64,000 nucleotides of DNA from Pohlia nutans. Its lineage: Eukaryota > Streptophyta > Bryopsida > Bryales > Mniaceae. Positions 1 to 12,558 of the stretch are shown piece after piece (within the stretch, counting starts at the first letter, position 1; each line of letters opens with the position of its first letter). The stretch spans positions 5,022,001 to 5,086,000 of the forward strand of contig CM040088.1 in NCBI GenBank assembly GCA_022496805.1, written 5' to 3'. A program made the translations under genes and the position numbers. The notes under the pieces were generated by a model. It was given only the letters and a program-made list of their open reading frames with translations, did no database searches and was not told the DNA's origin.

Positions 1-3000
1 AGTTGGTAGAAAAATGCATTCCAAGGTTCTCTTTCCAAGGTTCTGACTCACTTTTGCAAGACACTGTATACGGTTCTTGCAGATTCTTTATACCATACAA
101 CATGGATCGTGGAATCCAAACCACCTTGATCAAGTTACAGTTTGTGCTCAAGGTGCATATAAGGTTCGCAAACTATATGATAATCCTAGAAAAGAATCCA
201 AAGAAACGGCTGAATACCATCAACTACACCATAATGCTACAGTTTCATACACAATACTCTAACTTTCTTTATGTTTCTCTCTTTCTCTCCCACATGCTAA
301 CACTTGGCTTTTCTTTCCGTAGAACGTCCAAACCAGTGCACAAAATATCCAAAGGGTAGCGTCTTTACACTCACACCCGACTTTCTTTCTGCGAGTTTAC
401 ACGTATGTGCCGTATTATACATGCGTATTTGGATAGTTGGAGAGTGCGAAATCAAAAAAGTAAAATTCAAGAAGGTGGTGCTTAAAAAGTCACATCTAAA
501 CTTCGCACATCAGAGTGCACATGATGCAAAAACGAATTTCGAAAAGTTAAATCAAAAGTTACACATTTGAACTTCAAACACCGGAGTGAGATGGTTCACA
601 AATTTTACAACATTTCATTTTCTGGTGACCCAGTGACCACTAACTAGTTACTTGGGCACTAAAGGGTTAATTTTGACCTTGAATATCTTGTACATATTGT
701 CAAAAATAAAACAAATACTTTATTTTATACTGCCTCTGTCCCACTAAAAAAACAGGATATCCACTTAACCCTTAAGCGTCCACACTACATTTATCCGGTC
801 AAACCTCATTAATTTGTCACATTTTAAAATGTATTATACTTTTTTGGTATTTTTCTCATACAATATATCCTTAAATTGATTTACACTGATTTTTTCATAA
901 TTATTTAAATGAAAATGAATTTTATAATATTTTTCAAAGTTTTTCTCTTGTGATAGCCATAGTCATTACAAAATTGCCTAAAATAGTATGATTTTTTTAG
1001 AAAAAATGTAAATAATAGTGATGAACAACAAGGTGAAGGCTGCATGCTTTTCGAGCTTATATAAGAAGAATTTCGATTGAAAAACTTTTTCTGCAGTGTA
1101 CACTGGAATTTTAGAGATGTGAGCTTTAAAGTGCTATAAAAACCGCAATTTTAACAATTTTGAAGAACCGTAAATTGAATTAGAAAGTAGAAGACAACTC
1201 CCACACATTCTGAGTTGGGACCAATTTCATTTGAAATTAGGAACTAGGTGAAAATCAGCATTTGATTGAAAAATGATCAAACATGGCCCCACGGGGCACC
1301 TTGCGCGCTTCAGAGTTAAATTTTGTCCAAAAATAAGGTGTCTGTTATAGGGAGCTCACAAAGCTGCGAAGGAGGAGTGAGTGAGGTGGGTTAACAGGTT
1401 GCAAGAGATTTAAGAATGGGGAAAGGTATGAGAAGCTCCATGGTTAACAAGGGCAGCAAAAGGATGGTACTACGAACAAGGCGCTTTTGAGGGCGTCTTT
1501 GCTTGGACTTGTATTTGCATATGGGTTTCGATCAATAACGCTTAATCCATGGATTTCGGTGAAAACATGGTTTTTTTTAGTTGAATAGAGGGAGGTCTTG
1601 AAAGAAATTTCAAAAACCTAGTCTCATCTTCTAATTCAAAGTGGTTGGTACGTTATGATTAAAGTACCAATTGGATGGTCTCTAGGGTATTCATTTTTTT
1701 TTTTAATCTTTTACTTATTGGGATCTTAAAGAATATTCACTTGGTGTGTAGATAATATTCTTTATAATTTGTAGTAGATCCATAATATTTTGCTCCAACT
1801 GGCAAAGTGGTCAATTATTATGGAACGGAGGGAGAAGAGTATTCAAAGATCCTGATCTAATTCTAAGTACTTAGTGTGCCAGATGCATTTGAAGATTGTT
1901 TTCATCTAATTTGGGACCCAAAAAAACGTAAGTGGGTAGGTAATATCGGATTACTAAAGTAGTAGGTTTCAAGATTTGATCCATCTAATTTTCAACAATT
2001 TTGTGTTCACATGAATCAAGAAAAAACTAATGTGAAATAAAGTTTCACACACATGGTTCAAAACTTTTTATATTAAAGAATAACTCTGTTGTGGTAAAAA
2101 AAAAATTCATAGATTTTAGGACAAACACGTAAAATGCACAAGTCATACGATTCTAAACCTGCACAACATTACTAACACCGAAATCACCGTGTACTGTGGC
2201 CCACGGTATTTACGAGAGGCTTCACTAATAATTAAACTTTCAAAATTTTATGATAAAATTCATCCAAATTGGATGGATTGTTATCAAATGGATGAGAATT
2301 TGTCCAAATGGATGAATGTACCCACACCATTCACCCACCCACAGTATATGGTGATTTCGGTGTATGAGAATTCAATCCCAGATCAATATAACCTTTGGAC
2401 TGCTACCTTTTCATTGCATGTCGTTTCTTCTCCATGGCTGTGTTTCAGCCCTCGTTAATCAACTTGCAATGGAGAGCTCCAAGGTTCCTCTTCTGTTGTC
2501 CATTTTCATTCCTGCTATTTGAATTTAACAACATGATTCTTCTCTTCATTCCATGCACACATTAGAGTAGCTGAGGAAGATCTTGCTATTATACTCTCAT
2601 TCAGAAAACTTAAATGCTTTTGAACCTCAAACGTGTAGTCACTCTTGCACAATCCTTGGAGGATTAATTTGGGTTTTGCACGATAAAAATGATCTTGTTA
2701 GCACGTATTCTAAATTTTGATAAGTGTATGACTTTTTGATACTCTAGTTTTTTTTTGAGACTAGCCTACATTAAGAGTCTGTTCGTTTAAGGTTCCACAT
2801 CTTAACTTTTTGACACATAAATGATCGATTACTTTAGAAATAAATGAAATCCAGGAACCAAATCTGCAAAGTTTTCTCCTATGATGTCATGAAAGAAATG
2901 CAGGAATGGAATTTAAGCAAGACCTAATTACCGGCGGGTGAACTCTCCTTCCTTGCTACATGAGTTTCTCTCTTTCAAGCAGATGAAGGTAAGCAATGGC

Positions 3001-3154
3001 ATGCTATGCTACCCAATTTATCATGGGATCGCGTGAACTCATGGCTGATTGATTGAAGATCACTACACAGATGGATAAAGTTTTGGTGAAGAAGGGGTTC
3101 GGTTGAGCAAGAGCTAGAGAAAGCTGCGGTAGCTGCGGTTTAGGGTTCACCACT
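1..3154. other. repeat-rich intergenic region upstream of the kinase gene
   Basis: I see no gene here. Positions 1-665 are the right part of an element ending GGCACTAAAGGG then TTAA (666-669), related to the one at 62002-62818. A TTAA-flanked element lies at 769-1315. A CTGCCTCTGTCCCACTAAAA block near 730 and its rough inverse GGAACGGAGGGAG near 1822-1834 look like the two ends of a Stowaway-type (mariner) element that received the 769-1315 insertion. The stretch 1840-3100 is AT-rich with nothing recognisable; its short ORFs resemble no protein. The 5' UTR and promoter of the kinase must lie within roughly 2900-3154. Confidence 0.5.
769..1315. mobile_element. TTAA-flanked piggyBac-type miniature element
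   Basis: It starts CCCTTAAGCGTCC after TTAA at 765-768 and ends GCGCTTCAGAG before TTAA at 1316-1319. There is no coding capacity. Termini and target match the other TTAA elements of the window. The superfamily assignment is by target site and CCC/GGG ends only. Confidence 0.5.
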
Positions 3155-6100
3155 ATGGGCGCTGGCCCTTCAAAATCTTCTCCTACTGAAGCCAAGGAAA
3201 AACCCATCATCATGGTGCTCGGTATGCATCGCTAGTTGAAATTCTCATGTTGACACATTAATATAAACGGGGAACTTTGGGCATCAAGTTGTAGCCCATT
3301 TAGGCATCCGGTTGGTGCCTAAATGTTCCTTTAGCAGTGTAGCTTGGTGCCCAAGTACACCTTTCTACTAGTGATACAAGTGTCATGTGATTCGGTGAAG
3401 TTCGTTGTTAATCTTTGAATTGTAGGACAATGGTGCAGTGCTTGGTAGGTATTGAGTGATTGTGCTCAATAATAAGTTGGGATTTATGTTCCCAAAATAT
3501 AGTCATCTTTAACATCAAGCACTATTTAGATTTGTGATTGAACAACCAAAAAAAATTGCCAATACTTATTCATAGTGAATTAAACTTAGCTTTGCACTAA
3601 AACAAGTTTAATACCACATTTGAATGACATGAAGATAACTCTAATGTGTGTTTATCTTTAACGGGATTTTGTCCGATAAAATGAGATCATTTCAAAAACT
3701 TTTAGTTAGCATTAGGAATTTAAGACCTCACTGATTTTTAACAATTTTCGTGCAGAGTCCGATATTTCATGGATTCGTGCATTTTTCGCACAAATTTCAC
3801 GTTAATTCTGCACTGAATCTACACAACTTCTACATTCACTTTTTTCATTATCTAAGAAAGTACAAAATCCGTGCGGAATTAGCGCGAAATCTGTGTAGAA
3901 TCCGTGCGAATAATGTACGAACCCATGAAATATCGGATATTGTATGGAAATCGTTTAAAATCCGTGGGGTCCTAAATTCTTGATGAGCATTGTAAAAGAA
4001 CTCTTTGCCACAATTCATATGGAGATCATGTGCCGAAATAAATTTCATCAAACTAAAAAAACAATTTATTAGGTTATATTTTTTTTACAAACCTGCTATG
4101 TGGGACGGTACGGTGGATGCAGGTGGACCAGGGACTGGGAAGGGTACACAGTGTGGTCTAATGGTGAACGAGTTTGGGTTCAAACACATTTCATTGGGGG
4201 ATATTCTGAGAGCGGAGGTGAAAAATGGGACCCAAATAGGAAAGGACTGTGCAGCCATTATGAAGGAAGGCAAATTAGTGCCAGTCAAATTGACTATGGA
4301 GCTTATGCAGATGGCCATGAAAAAAGCTGGTGACGCTAATGGTTACTTGCTTGATGGCTTCCCCCGTGCAGTCAACCAAGCTAAAGAATTCCAGAAACAA
4401 GTACAAGCCACTATACCATGAAAAAACATCTCTTTCTATTATGCTAAGAACATTTTTCATTCTATTTAGTGTTGCTTCTTAAATAGTGTAGGTGGAGAGC
4501 AACTTTGGCACATCCATGTCAAATAATTTCTTTCCCCCAAAAAATAAGGTTTGGTAGATGGAATATTCGTAAATATTTTTTAATATTCTCTTTTTTCAAT
4601 ATGCAATTTTGAAAAAATGAATTTCCAAATATTTTGACATTTATTTTTTAAAATATTATATACCAATCCTATTCTCTACTTATGGGTACACCGGTTATTG
4701 CCATTAGTGTGAGTCATTTTAATTCAATGTTCTCAGAGTAATTGTGGCATTAGAACAATAGTGTGAGTCATAATAATTGAGAGTATTTGAGAATTCTTAC
4801 AGTAATGTACATTTGAGATATCTGTGTTGACATTAGCTTGAGGATTGGTGTAAAGTCTCATACTAATTCTGTGGTTCACAATATTGGCAATAATTGGTGT
4901 AGTGTTGCCCCTAAATTGATGGAATCAATGTAAATCATAGAATTTGCAAAGAATCTAACTTTTGGAGGAACCACAACAATTGCTAGCTGAACACCACAAC
5001 GCATCATTTCAAATAGTATAATGGTATTGATTTAGAGTGATCTGCACTAAATAGAATATAAAGAGTGTAGGAGTCGATTTACTGTGAACCACTTATTTTG
5101 AGCAATTTTTTTTGTGACAATCATCTTGCATCCAGTTATTTAAAATTTAATGGCATGATGACAACACTATTTACACCCTAATAGATAGAATGTTCACCTT
5201 ATTTTGGAACTCACACTAAGTAAATAGAAGAGTATACATTCTTCTATGCAATTAATGTGAATTACAATAATTTTATAAATTGTAGCCATAAAATCTTTAT
5301 AGTCTAAAAATATCTTTGATTTTTGGAGATATTTCAACCCACAATTTAATTGGACATTGCTAATATCTTCCTCTACAATAACTGTATAGAAATTTGTAGT
5401 TTATCTTTCCTAATTCAATGTATGGGAGCTTGTGGTGGATTTTGTCCGTGCAAGAATGATTTTTTAATTTTAGTTTTGGCCAATGGATTATCATGGTGTT
5501 TTATAAATTTTAACTTTTTTCATCACTTGAAGAAAGCATCACAAGCAAATCAAGCAACAACCCAAATTAAGAAACCTTTAGGGTTTCTCAACCCCAGAGG
5601 ATCAAGAAACCCAAATTAGACCTCATGTGTTTTTAACAGTTTTTATAAGTCCTATGTAGACTTTCTTTTGTTCAAATTTATTTGTTTTTTATCAACACTT
5701 ACAATGTTCTTCACTGTTCTAGTGATTAAAAAATACAATTGATTGAATTCGTCATTTTAAAACCATGAATCCTTGGTGCTTTAGGGGTTAAAAGTGCATT
5801 CTTGAAGTAGGTAGGATTTATGGCCTCAGATTTCATTACCGATAGGGTGGAGTTTCATAAATTTTGTTTTTATTTTTTAAAATTATTTAGTGGCAAAGTC
5901 CAGTACAACCTACAGTATCTTATATATTCCATAGATCAATTTCTGAATTATTATCAATTTCTGAATTATTATCAAACAAGGAGTTGACTAACTTGGAGAT
6001 GTAATTTGCATGTTGGATGATTGTTAGATGAAAGCGCCATCCTTGGTGTTATATTTACATGCACCCAGTCAAGTGCTTATCCATCGCCTCATGCAACGGG

Positions 6101-6979
6101 GAGAAACAAGTGGACGAGCCGATGACAATGTAGAGACTATCAACAAGCGTCTGGTCACTTTCAGAAAAGAATCTGTGCCTGTGGTTTCTTTTTATGAAAA
6201 GACCCGCTCCACCATTGTTAAGAAGGTATTGGGTTTCATTGTAATCGTCGTCATTGTCATATAACATTCCTTACTAAACTTAAAATGTACCTTGCATAAA
6301 AGTACCAAGGATAGTCCTTGCTTTCCATGTCCTTAAGGCTTGAATAGAACTGCCTCCAATAGATTATTTTCTCATAAAGGTTTTTGTACTCATGTTATGA
6401 TTATCTCTTGCTTAAAATAATCGAGAGGAATATATGCATGTGTAGGCATATATTCCTCTCGATTATCATGTTAGGAATATATGCCTACACATGCCTAGGT
6501 TTATAAAATTACCTCAACTTCACTTGGGTGGATGCTTGAAAGAAACTAAGGTACTATTGGAAGGAATTTTAGAAAACCCCTTGACATGTGTTATTTTCAC
6601 ATTTATTGCCTATGCATGTCATCTTTCAAAAGGAACCCTTGTTGTATTTGTAAACAAGTGTGTCAAATTTCAAAGGGGACCCCATTTGTATACTTTGAAC
6701 TTGGAATTATTACACTCTCCAATATCAAATTCCAAAATCTATAGAAAATATTTGCTATTGTGTAAACATGTGATTGAACACTATCCACATGTCAAGTTCT
6801 GAACTCATGTATGTTGGTTACCAAAGGTGTGATATAAAAGATTTTGTTTGACCATCTCCTCATGCTGCCAGATCTCTACAGTCACATCACCAAATGACGT
6901 GTTTAAGCAAGTGCGAGAAGCAGTCAAGCAAGTGGTATGGTTTCAACCTTCATGGACTAGAAAGTGTTTTGGGCTGTGA
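3155..6979 (+). CDS. adenylate kinase 1 / UMP-CMP kinase family protein (4 exons)
   Basis: Exons are 3155-3221, 4123-4400, 6028-6225 and 6872-6979, all with GT-AG junctions, giving 216 residues in one continuous frame. This is the usual length of short-LID nucleoside monophosphate kinases, which move phosphate between ATP and AMP or UMP/CMP. Visible motifs are the P-loop GGPGTGKGTQC split by intron 1, GDILRAEVKNGT, the NMP-binding LLDGFPR, the short LID GETSGRADDN, and PVVSFYEK near the C-terminus. The N-terminus MGAGPSK fits an N-myristoylation signal (Gly2, Ser6, Lys7). The last exon is placed by homology (SPNDVFKQVREAVKQ) and reads to TGA at 6979; splicing at 6934 into another exon is possible but not needed. 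Introns are 901, 1627 and 646 bp and carry miniature transposons. Substrate preference (AMP versus UMP/CMP) cannot be told from sequence alone. Confidence 0.85.
3713..3985. mobile_element. miniature inverted-repeat element in kinase intron 1
   Basis: About 270 bp whose ends are mutually inverted: GAATTTAAGACCTCACTGAT on the left and a right end reading TCCTAAATTCTTGATG. It is the same family as 35542-35841, which is better preserved. It sits in intron 1 of the kinase gene and probably leaves splicing intact. The left tip looks slightly truncated. Confidence 0.6.
5592..5787. mobile_element. short TTAA-type element in kinase intron 2
   Basis: About 196 bp starting CCCCAGAGGATCAAG after TCAA (5588-5591, a decayed TTAA) and ending CTTTAGGGG before TTAA (5788-5791). 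A related copy is at 59655-59887, and partial relatives lie near 7200-7470 and 61620-61770. No coding capacity. Confidence 0.55.
6417..6494. repeat. three-part perfect inverted repeat in kinase intron 3
   Basis: Segment 6417-6437 pairs perfectly (21 nt) with 6446-6466 across an 8-nt loop. Segment 6436-6457, which overlaps the loop and the first half of the second arm, also pairs perfectly (22 nt) with 6473-6494. The two hairpins share bases and are mutually exclusive. It lies in intron 3 of the kinase gene. Confidence 0.9.
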
Positions 6980-8989
6980 ATATTTCACTAACTTTAAACC
7001 CAAGGTCTCCATATAAAAGGTGGAACCCTAAGATGACATCATTTTTTTTTTATTCATAGCGAGTGAGCTCTCTCTTCTTTCCTCTCTAGCACAGGTCTAT
7101 AGGGAGCTCTCTTGTGTCATGTCATCTTTGGTGACTACCGCCGCACCCTGGGTTTAACTCCTCAACGACAAAAAAACATGTGTTTTTTTTCAGTATGTCC
7201 TATGTGGACTTCTTTTTGTTGTCTCTACCCCACAAGGGGAGGGACTACAAAAACGCTTTGTTTTTAGGAGTTACATGATTGAACAGTAAAAACAAGCTAT
7301 AAAAGTAAATCTGGGATAAATATTAAAGCAGAGACTATGCAACTAGCCGCTTGTTCAAATTTGTTCAACTAGCCGCAACCAACACATGCAATATTCTTCA
7401 CAAATTTTGGTCATGTAGAATTGGTCCCATCTAAATTATGATGGATTGAATTTGTCATTTAAAAACCCTAAACGTCCAACCGTCTAAAACGTGGACGATG
7501 TACAGAATCAATCACAGTTTTCACATCTATCATTGACTTTTTGTAGTGTGGATTTTTTACTATATATTTTATGGGAAGTTAGCTTTCATGCATGTGTGAT
7601 CCGATTAGAAAGAGGATGATTTGTGAAAATTTTATGCCTCATTTCATGGTGTAGTGATTCAACCAAAATTTCAAAGATTTCAATGTAAAAGTGCTCTTAA
7701 AAAAGTCAACTCACAAAAAATCTCCAAAATTCACTACGCTTAGAGGATTACATTTCAACCAATCACAACAAACTTCATGTACAAATTGTCAATCTCTTAT
7801 TTGTAATCAAATTACAAAAGAATTTTAAGTTTCAAATTTTATACAAAAATATTGGTGATAGCAATCGCAGATCTAACCGTATGGATAGAATCTAAAATTG
7901 ATAACGTACAACTTTTATTCATACATCAAGTTCAGAATATCCCTCTACGTTGCATTTTATGATGCATCCTTGCAAAACTGCCGAATTTGGAGAAGGGTGA
8001 GGACGTTTAGGGGTTAAGGGAGACTATTGTACTGAAGACACGTTTGCTGTATTCCCATTTTCCTCTCATTCCTAAGTTTGTGAAGATTGCAATGAATAAG
8101 AAGACCTGGTCATAATTAATTGGAAAATCAGAGTGGTGGCTGCAGTTAAATTCACCACCTGCTCGATTGAGAAAGCACATCAGAAGAAGGCATAAAAGGA
8201 TTGTTCATCATAGGACAGTAGTAAGGCATCATCATCACAGACGACATTGGAAAAGGAGGAAGAAAACAAATATGGAAGAATGCCCAGGACATCCCCAAGG
8301 CTCTCCAGTGGCTCCAGCTCCACCTCAACAATGTGTTCTAATGTAATTTGTGGTTGTGTCCATGAACATCTTGCTCTCGATTTTATGTGAACAAATGCCA
8401 TGTTTGTTTTGCAACATGGCCGCGGTACCAGATAAGTAGGGTAAATTCAATGAGCTTTCTTTCAATGTTATCATTAGGTCATGGATCAGTATCTCTAGGC
8501 TGTAAATTCAAAAAAATTAAGTTGGTCTCTGCAAGGTACACAAAACACCATCCTCTTTTTCGTGTTAAGTTCAAAAAGGTCTAATTGTATCTGCTAAGGC
8601 ATGTAACAGAGTCTACAAATCTTTACCCTAATGAACTCTCCTGTGCTATTTATACTATCATTCTCCCTTCACACTCTCATGAATTAATTTAAATCGTCAC
8701 AACAGAAAAGCAGATGGGACCATGACCATCTGTAGTCTCAACTCCTACATTTAAGTGATGCCCCACTGCCTTAAGGTATTAAGTTACTATATCATGTATA
8801 CCTAGTCAAGAGCCACCTCATTTTTAAGATTACTGACAAGTTCGGGCATTAGAACTGAATGCTAAACCTGAGTGTCTTTGTAAGTTTAAAAGCCAATCTA
8901 TATAAGTTTAAAAGCCATTGCTTCAGAGCTAATTACGTCAAGAAAAGGAAAACTAAACAAATCTGCACGCTACACACGTAAGGGTTCCT
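6980..8989. other. intergenic region between kinase and F-box gene
   Basis: I find no supported gene. It contains a fragment of the 5592-5787 family (about 7200-7460), a TTAA-type element (7466-8013), and unclassified AT-rich DNA. The terminators of the convergent kinase (+) and F-box (-) genes should lie here, but no signal is clear enough to place. Confidence 0.5.
7466..8013 (-). mobile_element. TTAA-type element, family B
   Basis: About 548 bp, inverted relative to the copy at 24919-25470. It ends CGTTTAGGGG followed by TTAA (8014-8017); the other end is CCCTAAACGTCC with a decayed target. Long stretches match 24919-25470 and 51394-52562, including the segment around ATATTGGTGATAGCAATCGC. 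No transposase is encoded. Confidence 0.6.
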
Positions 8990-11497
8990 TTAGCGTGTCC
9001 AATTTCTGCCAAAGTTTGGCAAGTTAGTGAAGAATCTGCGTAAAACTTCCGGAAACTGAAATTCAGGCGCTTCCGGCTGAAATTCGGGTGTATGAAAGCC
9101 GGACTCAGGCCTGGGCGAAGTAATTGGTCGAATCTGCCTTACCGCTTCTGTAGGCCGAACAACAACGCCGTCCAAGAATAGACCAGATTTCCAATCTCCC
9201 GAATGGATAGCTAACACGGCAAATTTCAGTAAACAAGTTTCCTCTCCTTTTTCAACGAAAAACTCTCCGACATCGTATTCCGTCCAACCGGTTTCTATAA
9301 CTCGGATTGTTGGCAAACTAAAGTGTTCCACTGGCAGCCTTGACACATAGGGTCTTGGGTCTACGTAGCACTTGCACTCACTATTTCCATCATCATTCTT
9401 TGAGAAGGTGAAATGTGCAGGTTCAGAATTCCAACCACGCAAATCGCCCAAATACATTCGCCATGTCAATGTATAAGCTCCCGGAGGAAGTGAGCATTCG
9501 ATCTCACCTTTCGCTTCAAACCAGCACACATTCTTCAACCGTGCAACCTCCGGAAACCTGCAAACAAAGTAATATATGATAAGCACATCCTATGTATGCC
9601 GATTGTAGATGAAATACAAACAAGTCCAGGCCCAAGCTCATTTCTAAGTGATGACCATCAACCTACAGTCCCAACTCTCACACCAAATTTGTTAAAAGTG
9701 CATATAACTTTTGAAAAGTGCGCATTAAGCGTAAATTCTTGTAAAGTGATTTTTGCAAAGTGATTAATGCCATGTTAGAAATGTAATATTCAAGGCGCCA
9801 CTCAAGGGAGATTTTGGCAAACCAGAAGAAGGTGCAACAGATTGTTCGTTGATAGACACAAGCTTTGTGCACTTGAACAAATTTGTAATTTTAACATAAA
9901 CATATAATTCGTTAAAAGTGCACAAAGTCATGTGCATTTTCTTTTACCTTAATATTCCATTTCACCTATACAATCTTCAATATATACAACCTTCAATATT
10001 AAAGGGTATAAATTTTCATTGTGCTGCTATTGTTATTGTGCTTCTAACATGGTAGAAGGGTGGATGGCGGTCCACTTCTTTTCCCAGTATCAGTGATCCC
10101 ATTATCAATATCAATGCGCACTTTTCAAACGTCGTGCGCAAGCTTGACAAATTCGTTCTTAAAATTTTGAGTAAATAAGTAAACAAAGAGACACTTTGGT
10201 CGAGTTTTTTCCAGATTTGACTGTAACATAAAGGAAGTTGCATACTTTCTCATAAATAAAAGTATATATAATGGAACTGGTCGAGTCAGACAACCCATGC
10301 TCAAATGTATAATAGATTATATCCATTATACCAACATCAACGTGCTCAACTACACGGGTCCCACTAGTATATATACATACATACTTACACTTACTGTGAC
10401 GGTTTTTGAAAGAAGTACTTACAGAGAATTCTGATCAGGAACCCAATTTCAATAACGATAATCGTCACCCCAAGTGATATGGAGCCCCCTCGCTCCAATA
10501 CTCAAGCATAACCCTCCAGTGTTGCGATCAATCCACAACCCCTACTCACGTATTAAACGTGGCATGGAGTTAAATTTCATGCCAACAATAAAGTGATATG
10601 GATGGATGCAGCAATAAAAAACTGAAGGGCCTTGAAATTGATTAACCCCTAAAGCTCTGGGCAACCAAAATTTGATCATTTGGAAATTTCAGCCAAGGTG
10701 GAAATTTGGCCGCCATTCAAACAAACATCTCTTGCTCAAATACAACTTTTTCCTATCTATTTTTTTCAACGAAGTTAGGTTTAAACTTGAAAAAACCAAT
10801 CACAAAAAATGTAAATCAATTGGAAGATCAGACCTTCGTGAATGTCAACTCTTAATAACAAAATGTTGTGATTTTGGTGAAGTTTTACATTCAAAATTTG
10901 ATATTAAATCTTAAACAATGTTTTGATATTTGACTACGTAAATGGTAAATTATATTTTACAACTTCTCTTTCAGTTCAACTTCAACTTCAAAAAATTATC
11001 CACATGATCACATACTATACCACATCTAATTTGTGACACAAGTAAAGAAACTTTAAGAGTTAACAGAGGACCAGGTATATAACACGTACCTGTGTGTTGT
11101 TCGCAAGAAACATCGGCTTGCAGAGGTGATTGAAGATTTCTCTCTTGCTTGGAATTTGTGCAAGGACAACATCCAGGTCAAGTGCGAGGATGTCTTTGTA
11201 CCTAGGAGGCAGCATACTTTCCCAAACAGAATCAAAATTAGAAGCATCACGGAACGAACGGCATACGCACGCCAATTTCGCAACCTCTCGTGGAGGCAAG
11301 CAGGCGAGGATCGTGGCGAGGCAGACTTCAGGCAAGTCTCCCAGCACAACTTCCGATTGCTCGTTATCAAGCTCTTCATTGCTGTCGAATTCGTAGCTAT
11401 GAAATTTATCATGCTCCCCGCTCTCTAATGGTTGTTGAGGTTGGTTGCTGTCCATGTCGAGTTTGTTCTTTTCCGTGGCCGTTAACATGCCCTCCAT
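8990..11497 (-). pseudogene. F-box/PP2-type lectin gene with internal stop
   Basis: Three exons on the minus strand: 11497-11090, 10541-10423 and 9557-8990, with GT-AG junctions and matching phases, giving 364 codons plus stop. Exon 1 carries an acidic leader and an F-box (LGDLPEVCLATILACLPP onward, about residues 52-95), which would bind SKP1 in an SCF ubiquitin ligase. Exons 2 and 3 are a phloem protein 2 domain, a plant lectin fold: GLWIDRNTGG, ITWGDDYRY, FPEVARLKNVCWFE, then GWTEYDVGEFF and KSGLFLDGVVVRP near the end, plus a Pro-rich tail. Codon 167, in ITWGDDYRY-stop-NWVP, is TGA (10451-10449) where the family has Trp (TGG), a single-base change. Everything else is intact, so the inactivation looks recent, or this is an allele or a sequence error. 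A truncated F-box-only protein of 166 residues could still be made. Confidence 0.8.
10646..11059. mobile_element. TTAA-flanked element in F-box gene intron 1
   Basis: It starts CCCCTAAAGCTCTGGG after TTAA (10642-10645) and ends CTTTAAGAG before TTAA (11060-11063), filling most of the first intron of the F-box/PP2 gene. About 414 bp, noncoding. The right end is more diverged than in other copies. Confidence 0.45.
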
Positions 11498-12558
11498 AAC
11501 GCTGTCGCCGAACTGCGAACATAACCAAATCAGAAAATGGAGTCCAAAACAGTGTACTCTAACGATCCAAAAATATACATTTCACAAGTACATGGTCAAA
11601 TTAAATTTAAAATTTCCTTTTCGAGAAAAACTGAACTGATAGTCTCACATTTACTCGCAATCCTAACAAGCACAGATTCAGTGCTTCTCAACCGTGTGCT
11701 CAAATTACCAGCACTAAACATCCAGGCCAAACAGATCTTGTTCCCGATCTTGTTATGAAATACATTGACTACAACAACCTGCAACAGAAAACAACCAAAA
11801 ACGCCGTACCTTGAGATCACTGCGCTGTATCGCCTCGATTCCAGAGTCACCAGAAAACAGAATCTTCCGTTTCATTCCATTTTCAAATTTTTCTCGATTC
11901 TGTTTTTAAAGTCCCTGTTAAGTACACATACAAAGATTAAAAAACGTTAAAAAAAATGTTCAAATTATTACAGAACGAAACAGATCCAATTCCAAACTGT
12001 AGAGAAAAGCATTGAAACCCTCGCCCGTACATCCGATCCGCCATCGGATTGTTACAAGTCCTGGGAAAGCGTTTCTGACGAACTGGCATAAATAAATAAA
12101 CACACCGATATAGACCGGGAAAACAAATGGAAATGGCACAAGAGGAATTCGAAGAAACTAACCTGAGAAATGAAGAAGATGATGCAGCAGCACTTTTGTG
12201 ACTCCCGGAAGCCGTAAAGATGGAATTTGAATTGAATGGAATTGAATCGGACGCAAGAATGACTTGCACAAATGCAAAAAGAATTCTGAGAGAGGGAGAG
12301 AATTTTGAATTGGAACGATGGAACCCTAAGGAAGCCATCCATCTGCGAACATCTGTGAACACAAAGATCTTTCTGCTTCCCCATGTGTTGGTGTCATCAT
12401 GGCATTCATGGCTCATGAGATGGATGTGCTGTGGTGCTGTCACGTGTTATGTTGTGATTGGTTTACAGTGACGTGGACCTGTCAAAATCTGACGTGGATT
12501 TCTCTTAATACAGGCTGTCGAATCTGACCCTGTACCGGTAGTAGAGGTTGTCAATTAC
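11498..12558 (-). promoter_or_regulatory. upstream region of the F-box/PP2 gene
   Basis: Holds the presumed promoter and 5' UTR of the minus-strand F-box gene; no transcription start can be placed. The distal part (about 12400-12558, continuing at 12880-12915) is duplicated, in diverged form, at about 14095-14290. Small ORFs here are not conserved proteins. Confidence 0.4.

Noticed and set aside
6491..6802. 103-codon plus-strand frame in kinase intron 3
   Set aside because: No similarity to any family; it overlaps the hairpin repeat and lies between well-supported exons.
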